DNA of 35,442 bases from Methylococcaceae bacterium (GTDB taxonomy: Bacteria > Pseudomonadota > Gammaproteobacteria > Methylococcales > Methylomonadaceae): contig JAUYMX010000191.1 of NCBI GenBank assembly GCA_030699345.1, positions 1-35,442 of the forward strand. The letters run 5' to 3'. Position numbers and translations under genes: made by a program. Positions within the stretch are counted from its first letter, which is position 1. Each line of letters opens with the position of its first letter. Of this stretch, positions 22,290 to 30,745 are shown piece after piece. The notes under the pieces are model-generated. The model was not told the origin of the DNA and made no database searches. It saw only the letters and a program-made list of their open reading frames with translations.

Positions 22290-24149
22290 TCATCGTGTCG
22301 GCCGTCGAGCCTCGCGGAACCAAGTCCGGTATTGCTCCATTTTCGCCCGCTGTTCGGCTGGCGCGTGGCGGCGGCAGGTGGCATATTCTTCCGTATCCGG
22401 CTGCGCACCCCAGCGTATTTCGGGGCAGTCGTTGGGATTATAAGTCATTTCGTAGGCGGGTTTGCGTGCCAGCACTTCGGCTACTGAAAGCTCCCACGAG
22501 CTGCCGTCTGTACGCGTATAGCGGATGCTGCGTTCCTGGATGCGCTTGGCGTGGTACTGCTCGATTTCGGCCTTCGCCTGTTCCGGGCTACTGCCGTTCA
22601 TCACAAACAATTCGGGGTGCCGCACGATCTTTTCAGGCAAACCATTCAGTACGTTAATGGCGATAATCAGGCGCATGTCGCGGGAGGGTGTGGAGTAATC
22701 TTCCCAAGGGCCGATAGTCTGAAAAATCGCCGCACCGGTTGGCATGGCGATAACGCTGCCGGGGCTCTTGCGGAAATACGCTTCGCCATTGTCAATCGAA
22801 TTCACGCGGGTCTCGATTTGCTCCACCAATGCGTCCAAGGTGGCTTCGTAAGCTTGTTTGGGATCAAGGCCATTGGGGTTGATGAGCTTTGCCATCCTGG
22901 CGTAGAAATCGTCGGGCGAAAGTTGATTCTGCTCTAAGGAAAAGGAGACGAAGCTGGGGTGATCGACCAGTTCGTCATTAGTGAGCGCCCGCCATCCGCC
23001 CGAAGCGCTGCGAGCCAAGGGCCGGAACGCCTTGAAACCCGGCCCGGCGCTGGCGACGTTATCGAACAGAAACGTGCCTTCCCAAAAACGCTTACGGCTG
23101 ACCGAGTTATCCGGTTGGGCATCGACGGCTAACAAACTACCAGGACGATCCGTCGTCTGCGGCAGCCATTCGACCAACACCATCACATGCCCGTAAGGAT
23201 CGGCATAGACCGTGCCCGGCCAGAGCGTTTCACGGCTTAGAGGAATGGGATACAGATCGGTGGACTCGTCCTCAAGTCCGGTCCGCGCCGAGCCCGAATG
23301 GACGGCATCCGCCAGCTGTCTGCTGACATTTTTGAAACTGGTTTGCGGGCTGATGCCGTTAGTGAATTCAGTGTTGATGGTGGCGGCGCCACAACGCGGC
23401 GGCGAGTTGGCCGAGCCACGACTGCAGGCACGGAAAGCAATGGGCAGGCCGACCTTCCAAGCAAAATAAGCCCGTAAGGTGTAAGGCAGGTCGGCGCAAT
23501 CGGGGGTGAGCGGCAGGTTTTTATCTTCGTTGAGGCCAAGATGATTGTGCAGGAAGTTGCGCTCAGAGTTGCGCAACACCGGCTCCAGGGACGGGAAACT
23601 GAGGTTTTCCTCAGGCGACGCACCAAACAATTCTTCAATCCAAGCCGAATAAAACGCTTCGGTGGCAAGCCCCCAGGTTTTGGGCCTTTCTTGTGCGCCC
23701 GACCCGCCGATGCTGAGTGGATGGCAGGCGGCAAGCTTGCCATCCCGGCTCGCTACCAGCCGATAATCCCCGTCGTTGATGTCTTCCAACGTGGCAACCA
23801 TGCTCCAAGGCGGCCCGCCTCGGCGGTGGAATTGCACAGGTTTGTGCTGGCCTTGGCTGTCAATCAGCGCCAGTTCAGACACCGGGCTGTCCGTGGACAC
23901 GGCCATGATCTTGACTGGCTGATCGACTTTGGGATTGAGGGGCGAGATCCAGATATGCGTATCGCCGGTTTCTTCACATGCAAAATCCTCAGCCAGCGCC
24001 GTCGATATGCTGGCGAATGTCAGCAGGCAAGCAAGGAAATAACCGGTAAGTTGGATTGTCGACTCCGGTAAGTTGCTTAACCTCAGCGCTATTAATAGGC
24101 AGTCTTGCAGTTTTTTCAGCGTTGATTTTGACAAGGGTAGCGTTGTCAT
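22290..24149 (-). CDS. Large secreted protein with candidate transglutaminase-like triad
   Basis: The 619-residue protein has a long N-terminal region ending in a signal-like helix (GYFLACLLTFASISTALA), then a beta-rich section (about 60-148). From about 200 onward it has CADLPYTLRAYFAWKVGLPI (Cys218), YADPYGHVMVLVEWLP (His321) and LLAVDAQPDNSV (Asp343). That order and spacing of Cys, His and Asp, each at the start of the expected element, resembles transglutaminase/papain-like folds. I do not recognise the family by name. The C-terminal ~120 residues are charged with repeated Arg/Glu. A partial alternative would be a purely structural envelope protein. The 200-bp gap to the DUF2272 gene makes cotranscription possible. 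Confidence 0.65.
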   Translation of the reverse strand: MTTLPLSKSTLKKLQDCLLIALRLSNLPESTIQLTGYFLACLLTFASISTALAEDFACEETGDTHIWISPLNPKVDQPVKIMAVSTDSPVSELALIDSQGQHKPVQFHRRGGPPWSMVATLEDINDGDYRLVASRDGKLAACHPLSIGGSGAQERPKTWGLATEAFYSAWIEELFGASPEENLSFPSLEPVLRNSERNFLHNHLGLNEDKNLPLTPDCADLPYTLRAYFAWKVGLPIAFRACSRGSANSPPRCGAATINTEFTNGISPQTSFKNVSRQLADAVHSGSARTGLEDESTDLYPIPLSRETLWPGTVYADPYGHVMVLVEWLPQTTDRPGSLLAVDAQPDNSVSRKRFWEGTFLFDNVASAGPGFKAFRPLARSASGGWRALTNDELVDHPSFVSFSLEQNQLSPDDFYARMAKLINPNGLDPKQAYEATLDALVEQIETRVNSIDNGEAYFRKSPGSVIAMPTGAAIFQTIGPWEDYSTPSRDMRLIIAINVLNGLPEKIVRHPELFVMNGSSPEQAKAEIEQYHAKRIQERSIRYTRTDGSSWELSVAEVLARKPAYEMTYNPNDCPEIRWGAQPDTEEYATCRRHAPAEQRAKMEQYRTWFREARRPTR

Positions 24150-24233
24150 TCAGGTACTCCAGTGATCCAGTGAGGTCTTTTTTTTGGCAGCGATGAGGCG
24201 CCGAGGTTGCGCTGAGTTTATCACCCAATAAAA

Positions 24234-25010
24234 TTAAAGATGTCTGCTTTCATCCGTTTGCTGAGGAGCAAGCAAACCACCATAGCGCTGTCTCATATTT
24301 TCCATGTGCGAGCCGTCCCAGTAAATGCGCTGGCAAGTGGTGCATTGGTAGAACTGTTCATAGTAGCGGCGGGTTTTCGGTTCAAGTTGTTCGAGAATAT
24401 CGGCCTTGGCGACCGCAGACAGTACTCCATTGCAAACCAGGCAGCGTGCAAAGGGCTGAATGGCATTGTGCAGTTCGAATCGCCGCAGCACTTCATCGAC
24501 CTGGTTTGCGACCTTGACCGCACGCACCCAGTAGCCGTGGACAATTTGTTTGGCATATAAAAGACGACGGTCCCGCGTCAGTACAATGCGCTGCTCGTTT
24601 ACTGCGATATTGACCACTTCTGCATCACTGTAATCGTTGCGATAGAGGCAATCAAAACCCAGTAAGCGCATGTGCTTGGCAAGTTTGCCCAGATTTACAT
24701 CCATGATGAAGCGCGGATTGTTCAGGGGTTTTTCACGTAGTTTAATTTCGGGGCTGATGTCCGGTCTTCCAAATATCGGGTAAACAGCAACGCAGTCGTC
24801 GTTTTGCAGCTGATAGTCGAAACCCACTGACTGACCGTTGACGATGATTAGTTCTACTTCGGTATGAGGCACACCGAAAACCTCAATGGGATCTTTAATA
24901 CCCGGATGACCGCTGAATCGATAGGCATTCGTTCGCTGGCGTTGCGATGGCGACAGAAAATCGTTTAGTTCCCCGTAAAAACAAAACTCCGCAGTGTGTT
25001 CCGGTTGCAT
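24234..25010 (-). CDS. Mut7-C RNase-domain protein with ubiquitin-like N-terminus
   Basis: The 258-residue protein has an N-terminal ubiquitin-like domain (about 5-88; AEFCFYGELNDFL, VELIIVNGQSVGFDYQL) and a Mut7-C domain (about 98-245). The latter has the PIN-like acidic site (FIMDVNLGKLAKHMRLLGFD, VLTRDRRLL) and a C-terminal zinc ribbon (CLVCN and CTTCQ). The fusion of Ub-Mut7C with Mut7-C is a known bacterial arrangement. It is predicted to be an RNA-processing nuclease, but the target is unknown. It is preceded by a 1-kb repeat-rich gap. Confidence 0.9.
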   Translation of the reverse strand: MQPEHTAEFCFYGELNDFLSPSQRQRTNAYRFSGHPGIKDPIEVFGVPHTEVELIIVNGQSVGFDYQLQNDDCVAVYPIFGRPDISPEIKLREKPLNNPRFIMDVNLGKLAKHMRLLGFDCLYRNDYSDAEVVNIAVNEQRIVLTRDRRLLYAKQIVHGYWVRAVKVANQVDEVLRRFELHNAIQPFARCLVCNGVLSAVAKADILEQLEPKTRRYYEQFYQCTTCQRIYWDGSHMENMRQRYGGLLAPQQTDESRHL

Positions 25011-25073
25011 GTTGTCCGCCTCTTACTGATTGCAGCTAATTTGGTGCCATGCACTTATTACTTGAATTCACGG

Positions 25074-25283
25074 ACTAGGCAAGACCGGGTAGGTGCGGAT
25101 TTATCCGCATAGTGCGAATGAATTCGCACCTACAGCTTGCCTAAATCTCTCAATAAAATTATTTTTATGCTTAAAATCAACTATTTACAAGCAGACAATA
25201 AAATTAAAAATCGTCTCAAACAGCGTCTGTTTCATGGTAACGCCATACCGCCGAAAAGGGGCTTACTTTGCTCACCACGAACG
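25074..25283. repeat. Long direct repeat, copy A, with palindromic head
   Basis: The unit starts with a 68-bp palindrome (25076-25143): TAGGCAAG...GTAGGTGCG...CGCACCTAC..CTTGCCTA with a nested GTGCGAATGAATTCGCAC. It continues through CAAGCAGACAATAAAATTAA, CGTCTCAAACAGCGTCTGTT and CCGCCGAAAAGGGGCTTACT to CACGAACG. Copy B begins 301 bp downstream. Copy A contains about 29 extra bases after the palindrome. No coding capacity is seen. Confidence 0.85.
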
Positions 25284-25308
25284 CATTGATTTGTAGAGGC
25301 CCGTTCGC

Positions 25309-25325
25309 ATTTATGCCCTGTGGGT
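25309..25325 (+). mobile_element. Micro-insertion element, copy m1 (17 bp)
   Basis: ATTTATGCCCTGTGGGT interrupts what looks like a common dispersed repeat (CCCGTTCG...ACTGAGCCTGTCGAAG). It differs by one base from m4 at 32878 and is flanked by the same bases, C before and A after. The repeat into which it inserted is reconstructed by analogy, so the boundary is less certain than for m2-m4. Confidence 0.5.
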
Positions 25326-25374
25326 ACTGAGCCTGTCGAAGTGCAGGGTTTTTCGAGGTGCCCTATTTTTGACA

Positions 25375-25555
25375 ACTAGGCAAGATCGGGTAGGTGCGGA
25401 TTTATCCGCATAGTGCGAATGAATTCGCACCTACAGCTTGCCTATAAATCAACTAGTTACAAGCGGGCAATGAAATTAAAAATCGCCTCAAACAGCGTCT
25501 GTTTCTTGATAACGTCATGCCGCCGAAAAGGGGCTTACTTTGCTCACCACGAACG
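25375..25555. repeat. Long direct repeat, copy B, with palindromic head
   Basis: This is the second copy of the unit at 25074. Its 68-bp palindromic head (25377-25444) differs from copy A by one base (AAGATCGGG versus AAGACCGGG). The tail is about 30 bp shorter and somewhat diverged. The near-identical heads and more diverged tails suggest the head is the more recently active or better maintained part. Confidence 0.85.
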
Positions 25556-25679
25556 GCTTAACTTAATAGGATTTAATTAAAAACTTATTGGGATTGGTAT
25601 TACTTCATCAATAGCATGGGGGTGAAAATCAGTAAAAGGTTGTTTGTTAACGGGGCACGAATTTATAGCAACGATTATG

Positions 25680-25698
25680 GTGCGACAATTTGTCGCAC
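25680..25698. promoter_or_regulatory. Perfect 19-bp palindrome
   Basis: GTGCGACAATTTGTCGCAC has 9-bp arms around one base and is followed by TTTTAC. It could be an operator or a small terminator on the plus strand. No gene directly downstream can be assigned to it. Confidence 0.45.
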
Positions 25699-25898
25699 TT
25701 TTACTGGACAATAGCTTTTTTAGCTAATAGAATTGCCCCACCTTAAGCAAGGCTGATAAGACTCGAAAGAATCGTCATCTTTAAACGGGGGAGGAAGGCG
25801 ACCGGTAACGCGGTAAAACAACAACAATAAACGCAAGTAATTGAACTGCCATTTTTAATGGTAGGCGTCCATATCAAAAAATAAAAAATACCGGACGA

Positions 25899-25922
25899 AG
25901 CCCACTTTATGTGGGCTTTTTT
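25899..25922 (+). terminator. Intrinsic terminator in a gene-free stretch
   Basis: GCCCAC-TTTAT-GTGGGC is followed by TTTTTTA. No protein-coding gene lies upstream on the plus strand for over 800 bp. Either a small RNA is transcribed between about 25560 and 25920 or the terminator is bidirectional for the lytic transglycosylase gene. The stretch before it contains a further hairpin (CTGCCATT/AATGGTAG). No known RNA family was recognised. Confidence 0.7.
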
Positions 25923-26067
25923 ATGCGTATTTTTTAGGCCAAAGTAAAAACGTACAGCAGATTACAATTTAGGACTGAATGGCTCGTTTACTACCAGTGC
26001 GGGCCATTTAAAAGCACATCATAAAGGCGCAGAATTGGTATTCAGTGCCAATCCGTCTTTAAAATCT

Positions 26068-27141
26068 TTATTCTACGGCCAGATATTGCCCGGCCCCCAG
26101 CGGCGATTCATATTGCACTCCTTCTGCGAAATACTGTTTCGGATTGCTGGCAATCTCGCGCGCTGCTAGAAACTGGGCGTAATAATTTCGAGAAGCAAAA
26201 CCGAACGCTGGGCCGTTGTAAGCCGCAACGATATTGGAAAAATTGCGACCTGCCTGGCTTTGTGCCCGTTTCATACCACCAATGCCGTGATTATACGAAG
26301 TGATTGCCGTCGGCCAGTCGCCCAGTTTGCCATAGGCGTAACTGAGATAACGCGCAGCACCATGGGCAGAAGCAACAGGATCAAGACGTTGGTCAATCCG
26401 GCCATTGCCAGGCATGAAGGTTTTTGCCGCAGATTTAGTAAATTGCCACATCCCAACCGCACCAGCAGAAGATTTGGCGGCTGGCTGAAACGAGGATTCA
26501 ACATGAGGAAGAAGAGCCAGTTCTTCCGGCAAACCGGCGTTGCGGAAGATTTTGCGAAATTGCGGAGCATAGCGTCCACTAATCTCACGGCCGCGTTTGA
26601 AGCGTTCACGGGTACCTCGTTGGGATCGCACCCGCTCGGAAGCGCCATTCAATAATTTATTAAGTTGATGGCCGCTACTTTGCAGTTTGGCGATCAATTG
26701 CCGGTCGTTAGCATTTAATGGGGCGTTATAGCGTAATTTATTTTCCAGACCTGCTAATTGAACTTTCCAAAAATCGCGGCGCTGGCTGACGATGGCTTTT
26801 TGATCACTGGTCAGGCCTTCAGCAACATAACCTGGTAATACCATCACTTCGTAAATCACATCCATGTAGCGATCATCATGAAATGCTACTTCAGAGCGAT
26901 GCCAGACTGCATAGGTTTTACGCCAAAATTCCACAGCCGGTTCAAGCTCGCCAGGTTTTTGAAATACCCCGGAGTAAGTCGCAGGTGGATAGCCTTTTTG
27001 CGTTGAGATTGTGCTTGACTGATCAGTGCTTCGATATATTGCGGTTCTTTCATGATTAACCGAGGGCGATGTACTGCTGCAAGCATTTAATACCAACGCT
27101 ATCATTAGCAACAGCCCAAACTGCATAAGTAATCTATTCAT
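26068..27141 (-). CDS. Lytic transglycosylase lipoprotein (SLT domain, MltD-like)
   Basis: The 357-residue protein has a lipobox (LNAC, Cys21), a helical linker region (about 60-190) and an SLT domain with catalytic Glu215 in LLPHVESSFQP, followed by SAGAVGMWQFT, RLDPVASAHGAARYL and TSYNHGIGGM. It cleaves peptidoglycan glycan strands with formation of 1,6-anhydromuramic ends at the inner face of the outer membrane. It stops shortly after the SLT domain (SPLGAGQYLAVE). MltD proteins usually carry LysM repeats after this point, and none are present. The start follows a weak ribosome binding site. Confidence 0.9.
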   Translation of the reverse strand: MNRLLMQFGLLLMIALVLNACSSTSPSVNHERTAIYRSTDQSSTISTQKGYPPATYSGVFQKPGELEPAVEFWRKTYAVWHRSEVAFHDDRYMDVIYEVMVLPGYVAEGLTSDQKAIVSQRRDFWKVQLAGLENKLRYNAPLNANDRQLIAKLQSSGHQLNKLLNGASERVRSQRGTRERFKRGREISGRYAPQFRKIFRNAGLPEELALLPHVESSFQPAAKSSAGAVGMWQFTKSAAKTFMPGNGRIDQRLDPVASAHGAARYLSYAYGKLGDWPTAITSYNHGIGGMKRAQSQAGRNFSNIVAAYNGPAFGFASRNYYAQFLAAREIASNPKQYFAEGVQYESPLGAGQYLAVE

Positions 27142-27798
27142 GTTCGTAATTGAGATAGCGTTGATGGGTGTCGATTAATTGTTGGGTAAGCAATAAGCGA
27201 ATTTTTTCAAGAAATAATAGCGGTCATTTCTGCTAATTGAAAATATAACTGAAAATGAAAATCTTGCACCCGCCAAGCAATTTGAATAAGCCCAATTCCT
27301 GAATCATGCCCATCATCTGATCCAGATGAAGAAAACTGTTTCGGTAATAAAGATCAAGAATCCCGCGGTAATTTATCATCCTGCCTTCTGAGAATACATT
27401 AGCGACCTGGCAACTTTGGACGCTCAATTTGGTTGTCCAATTGTGAATGGCTAATCAGCTCCAGAAAATGAGGATATTAGATAATAATGTTAAAGGATTG
27501 GATAGGTGTTCTTCCTTCTTATTCCTCTCACCGAGATGGTATGATTGAACGCGTAATCGAACGGATTCTGTCCACCCGCTTCGACCCATCTTAAAGCCTG
27601 GATCTTGCCGTATCATACCGGGCTAAAATACAACCACTTGCTCCCCGCAAAGCGCACCCGGCCAGATCACGCAAGCCAAGCCATGCAAAACTGGTGTAAA
27701 AAACGACCGGAATTGTTAAATAAGTGCGTTTATAGTCAGACGGGAGTTGCTTAATTAAACTCAAAATTTTGTGAAAAATACCTAGGAGCCGTTGCACG
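27142..27798. other. 657-bp gap without a supportable gene
   Basis: Two track ORFs on the minus strand (27233-27427 and 27591-27845) have no protein-like features. The plus-strand words GAACGCGTAATCGAACGG and CTGTCCACCCGCTTCGACCC could be remnants of a gene but give no convincing translation. The only firm element is the AGGAG ribosome binding site of the following gene near 27784. Confidence 0.5.
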
Positions 27799-29334
27799 AT
27801 GACTGTCGAATTCTTGATTAACTTAGTGGTGCAGATTCTTGGCACCGGGGCAGTATTCTTCCTCGCCTATCGGTCCTTCCAAAAACGCCGCATTCAGCTG
27901 GGCAATGAACCAACACTACCGGAATACTTTGTCCGCAGAAGTATTTACTGGATAGGCATCACATCGTACTGCACGCTTATGGCCGTACTTTACGGGTTAC
28001 TTACCTGGCTGTGGCTGCCCTTGGCACCGCTGGTGACGCTCATTGTGAAGAACCTTCGATCCGGGGAGTTGGTCAACCTCCTCAATAGCTTGGACGGAAG
28101 CACGATCATGCCTTTGATTGCCGTCGGGCTGTTTCTATTTTTTATTGCTTGGGAAAGTAAGTTTAATCCCTTGCTTGTTTTAAGGGACAGCATCCATGAC
28201 GCTTTCGCGATTCCGACCAAGGCGGTAGAAGTCTACAACGCTTTAATTACATCGAGATTATCGGCAGTCGACGATGGACTAAAAGCACAAATCAATAATC
28301 GCCTATTGGTGCCGAGCGTCGACCCCGGTGATTTCGAAAAATCCAGCGCCACGGTCGAGTATAAATGGGCTCATAATTGCCTTCTTTTTGACCAGATACA
28401 GAATTACGCCAACCAATCGTCCTTTCGTCGTTTATTCAGTGAGCCGTCTTTAAAATGGGGGGAAATCTGTATTTCCTACAATGCGATGTCAGAAAAAGTT
28501 GTCGTCTGGAAGAAAGCGGAGCCGCACTATACCAAGACGGTAAACTTGATCAAGGAACTGGATCACCTCACCGGTTTACTCTGTCGCTTACTCGCTTCTC
28601 TGGTCGTGTTCGGGAGCGCAAGCGAGAACGAAATCTGGGCAAATGTGAAGCAGCTCGGCGGTAATGTCCACGAGACTCGTCTAAAACACACCTACAAATA
28701 TATTCTGCAATTCACGGCGGCTACCGCCATCGGGGTTATGTTGGGTCGAGAGATTTCGGTCTTGCTACATAATGCCTTCCTGTTTCCCGATAAACCGCTG
28801 GCGCACTTTAGTTACACCACGCTCCGTTGGATCGCCTATGCCATTCCGATGTGGGTCCTGCCGATAGCGCTCGTCTTTATTTCACGGACACTCGCTTTCA
28901 GACACCAACGGGAGCAATCCGATCGATCCTATGGGTTTTACATGACGATGATGATCGTGGGCTTCATCGTCAGTACCTCGGTATCGACATTTGTTCTCGA
29001 ATTAACGTTCTATCACAGAGAGTCTTTCGATTTTCTGGAAAGCTTCATACAACATATGCGCTGGGGCATTCTGCCGGCACTCGTGTGCGGTTTTGTGGCT
29101 TATCGAATGGACACGCCCGTGAGCGAATCGGAAGCGCTAAGTAAGCTCATTACAGACGCCGCGTTGCGTTTTCTTGGCTGGGGATCGGTCGCCGTCATTA
29201 TCATGCTTTATGCTACCGATGATTTGATCATCCAGAAAACTAACCTGCGTTTCACTCTTGTTGTCACCGCTTTCTTCGTAATCGGTCTCTTAGGGGCGTC
29301 GGCCCGTTTCAAAACGGCGAAGCTAGATGATTAG
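27799..29334 (+). CDS. Large polytopic membrane protein of unknown function
   Basis: The 511-residue protein has an N-terminal helix (residues 5-24), helices around 50-75 and 102-118, a long soluble section (about 125-300; includes NNRLLVPSVDPGDF, FRRLFSEPSLKWGE, and a coiled or helical HYTKTVNLIKELDHLTGLL), then a C-terminal membrane domain with about seven helices between 308 and 505. I do not recognise the family. The layout of a cytosolic domain set between two membrane blocks is compatible with a sensor, channel or transporter. It is isolated: gaps of about 660 bp lie on both sides. The ribosome binding site AGGAG lies 11 bp upstream of the ATG. Confidence 0.75.
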   Translation: MTVEFLINLVVQILGTGAVFFLAYRSFQKRRIQLGNEPTLPEYFVRRSIYWIGITSYCTLMAVLYGLLTWLWLPLAPLVTLIVKNLRSGELVNLLNSLDGSTIMPLIAVGLFLFFIAWESKFNPLLVLRDSIHDAFAIPTKAVEVYNALITSRLSAVDDGLKAQINNRLLVPSVDPGDFEKSSATVEYKWAHNCLLFDQIQNYANQSSFRRLFSEPSLKWGEICISYNAMSEKVVVWKKAEPHYTKTVNLIKELDHLTGLLCRLLASLVVFGSASENEIWANVKQLGGNVHETRLKHTYKYILQFTAATAIGVMLGREISVLLHNAFLFPDKPLAHFSYTTLRWIAYAIPMWVLPIALVFISRTLAFRHQREQSDRSYGFYMTMMIVGFIVSTSVSTFVLELTFYHRESFDFLESFIQHMRWGILPALVCGFVAYRMDTPVSESEALSKLITDAALRFLGWGSVAVIIMLYATDDLIIQKTNLRFTLVVTAFFVIGLLGASARFKTAKLDD

Positions 29335-29884
29335 CTATTCTGTCTCGTGTAATTGTATTTTGATATTTCGCGCCGATGACGCCGGAGAAAGTGCTATTGG
29401 CGTTATATTTTAAGAATAAAAATCTGAGGCTTAAACTTGCTTGTACGATCAAAAAAATTGCTGAGTTATCTGTAAAGGGAAGTGAGAGTGATCCAAGATA
29501 CTCAAACTATTTATTAGCTATTAAGTTGATGATAGAAAGCAGACCGTTGCAATAGCTGATGGCGACAGGTACGTAACGGCCATGAGCTGCCCAAGGCGAT
29601 TGGCCGCTTTGTGGCAAGCAATTCTGTGAAATGAAGATCATCTGTCCAACAGAAAACTCAGTTGCTATGCAAATGCATTAACCAAAAAAATATTGAAACG
29701 AAATAGCCGACCCATCTGCGCCAGTGAAGCTGAAAACATTACAGCGCAAATGTCTCGATTTGTTTAAAGTTTGGCAGGGCGCATGTGATATTATCGCTCT
29801 CGTTAAAGATCAATCTATTGTAAAGCAGTACATTTTTCCGCTACAAACTACGTGTCAAACTTATTCTAAGTGCGCATGTTTCAA
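29335..29884. other. 550-bp gap before the riboswitch candidate, no supportable gene
   Basis: The track ORF at 29724-29915 (63 residues) overlaps the structured RNA candidate and shows no protein-like features, so I treat it as chance. Short stretches elsewhere read like degraded coding sequence, but no family could be identified. The promoter of the riboswitch transcript should lie toward the end of this interval. Confidence 0.5.
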
Positions 29885-29965
29885 GGATGATAAAGCCAAA
29901 CTTATTGTAAGATAGGGACGGAAAGCTACGGGGCCTTTATAAAAGGCTGGCCGCGTTGCATTAAA
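29885..29965 (+). ncRNA. Candidate c-di-GMP-I (GEMM-I) riboswitch
   Basis: The stretch AAACTTATTGTAAGATAGGG then ACGGAAAGC matches the GEMM-I core at the same length: AAAC, a 6-bp stem CTTATT/GATAGG closed by a GNRA loop (GTAA), then GGGACGnAAAGC. It continues CTACGGGGCC and a short second stem (CCTTT/AAAGG) to GCGTTGC. By my recollection of Vc2 numbering, the ligand-contacting G20 and A47 are kept, and the G21-C46 pair is changed to C-G, a compensating change. The terminal P1 helix is weak: only one C follows GTTG where most members have CC. It lies 31 bp before the first sorting-signal gene, so it may make that operon respond to c-di-GMP. Confidence 0.68.
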
Positions 29966-29995
29966 TTTAATGATAGCTTTCTCCTACCTGTATTC

Positions 29996-30745
29996 ATGAA
30001 ATATCAAAAAACTTTGCTAGTGCTGGCTTTGATCGCCAGTACAGTAACAACCAGTACTGCCCAGGCGTCTTTATTTGATCGTGGCGGTGGCCTGCTTTAT
30101 GACAATGTCCTCAATGTCACCTGGCTGCAAGACGCCAACTACGCTCATACTTCAGGTTATGCACTAGCCGATAGTACAGGAAGAATGGACTGGGCGACTG
30201 CAACTAACTGGGCCGCCAATCTGAATTTTGACGGCCTTACCGGCTGGCGTTTGGCGACCAATACCCCGGTCAGTGGTGGCACAAGTTTTGATTTATATTT
30301 CAGCTATAACGGCAGTACGGATTTTAGTTACAACATCACCAGCCCACACTCCGAGCTGGCCTATATGTACAATGTCAACCTAGGCTTGACGAATGCTGCC
30401 AGTACCACTGGCGCTAGCCAATCCAATTTTGGCATCTTCGGCAACGGTACTACTACCGGTCAAAATAACGTCGGCCTGGTGAACAACCTGCAAGGCACTG
30501 GTTACTGGTCTGGTGCTGAGTTATCGCCCGGTTCTGGCACTGCATGGTACTTCAATACCAGCTTTGGCTCGCAGGGCCATGTTTTTCCTAAGGGCTTCCA
30601 GTTCTATGCATGGGCCGTTCGCCCCGGCGATGTTGCCGCCATCCCTGTACCTAGTGCCGTCTGGTTATTTGGCACAGGAATAATCGGATTGTTAGGTTTA
30701 GGACGTCTCGGCAATATTGGTTCATTGGGGCAGAGCAATGCTTAA
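29996..30745 (+). CDS. Exported DUF1566-like protein with VPxxxVWLF C-terminal sorting signal
   Basis: The 249-residue protein has a signal peptide (MKYQKTLLVLALIAS to AQA-S), then a domain opening FDRGGGLLYDNVLNVTWLQDAN with GLTGWRLAT and closing with AWAVRPGD, typical of DUF1566/Lcl-like proteins. The C-terminus is a PEP-CTERM-type tripartite signal of the VPxPA variant: IPVPSAVWLFGTGIIGLLGLG then Arg. Such proteins are thought to be processed by an exosortase and sent to the envelope or matrix. The unusual extra tail GNIGSLGQSNA follows the Arg. No clear ribosome binding site is seen, consistent with control by the riboswitch candidate just upstream. It overlaps the next gene by 8 bp. Confidence 0.85.
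   Translation: MKYQKTLLVLALIASTVTTSTAQASLFDRGGGLLYDNVLNVTWLQDANYAHTSGYALADSTGRMDWATATNWAANLNFDGLTGWRLATNTPVSGGTSFDLYFSYNGSTDFSYNITSPHSELAYMYNVNLGLTNAASTTGASQSNFGIFGNGTTTGQNNVGLVNNLQGTGYWSGAELSPGSGTAWYFNTSFGSQGHVFPKGFQFYAWAVRPGDVAAIPVPSAVWLFGTGIIGLLGLGRLGNIGSLGQSNA

Noticed and set aside
25074-25555. Direct repeats considered as a CRISPR array
   Set aside because: Only two long copies about 300 bp apart, with palindromes and no regular short spacers; no cas genes nearby.
25940-26080. Plus-strand reading RTADYNLGLNGSFTTSAGHL followed by KAHHKGAELVFSANPSLK
   Set aside because: Protein-like but has no start codon, is short and runs antisense into the lytic transglycosylase gene; could be a gene remnant but no family was recognised.
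27591-27845. Minus-strand ORF of 84 residues upstream of the large membrane protein
   Set aside because: It overlaps the start of a well-supported plus-strand gene, has unusual composition (Arg/Cys/Gly-rich end) and no domain or ribosome binding site.
29724-29915. 63-residue plus-strand ORF before the sorting-signal operon
   Set aside because: It runs into the structured riboswitch candidate and has no ribosome binding site or family features.
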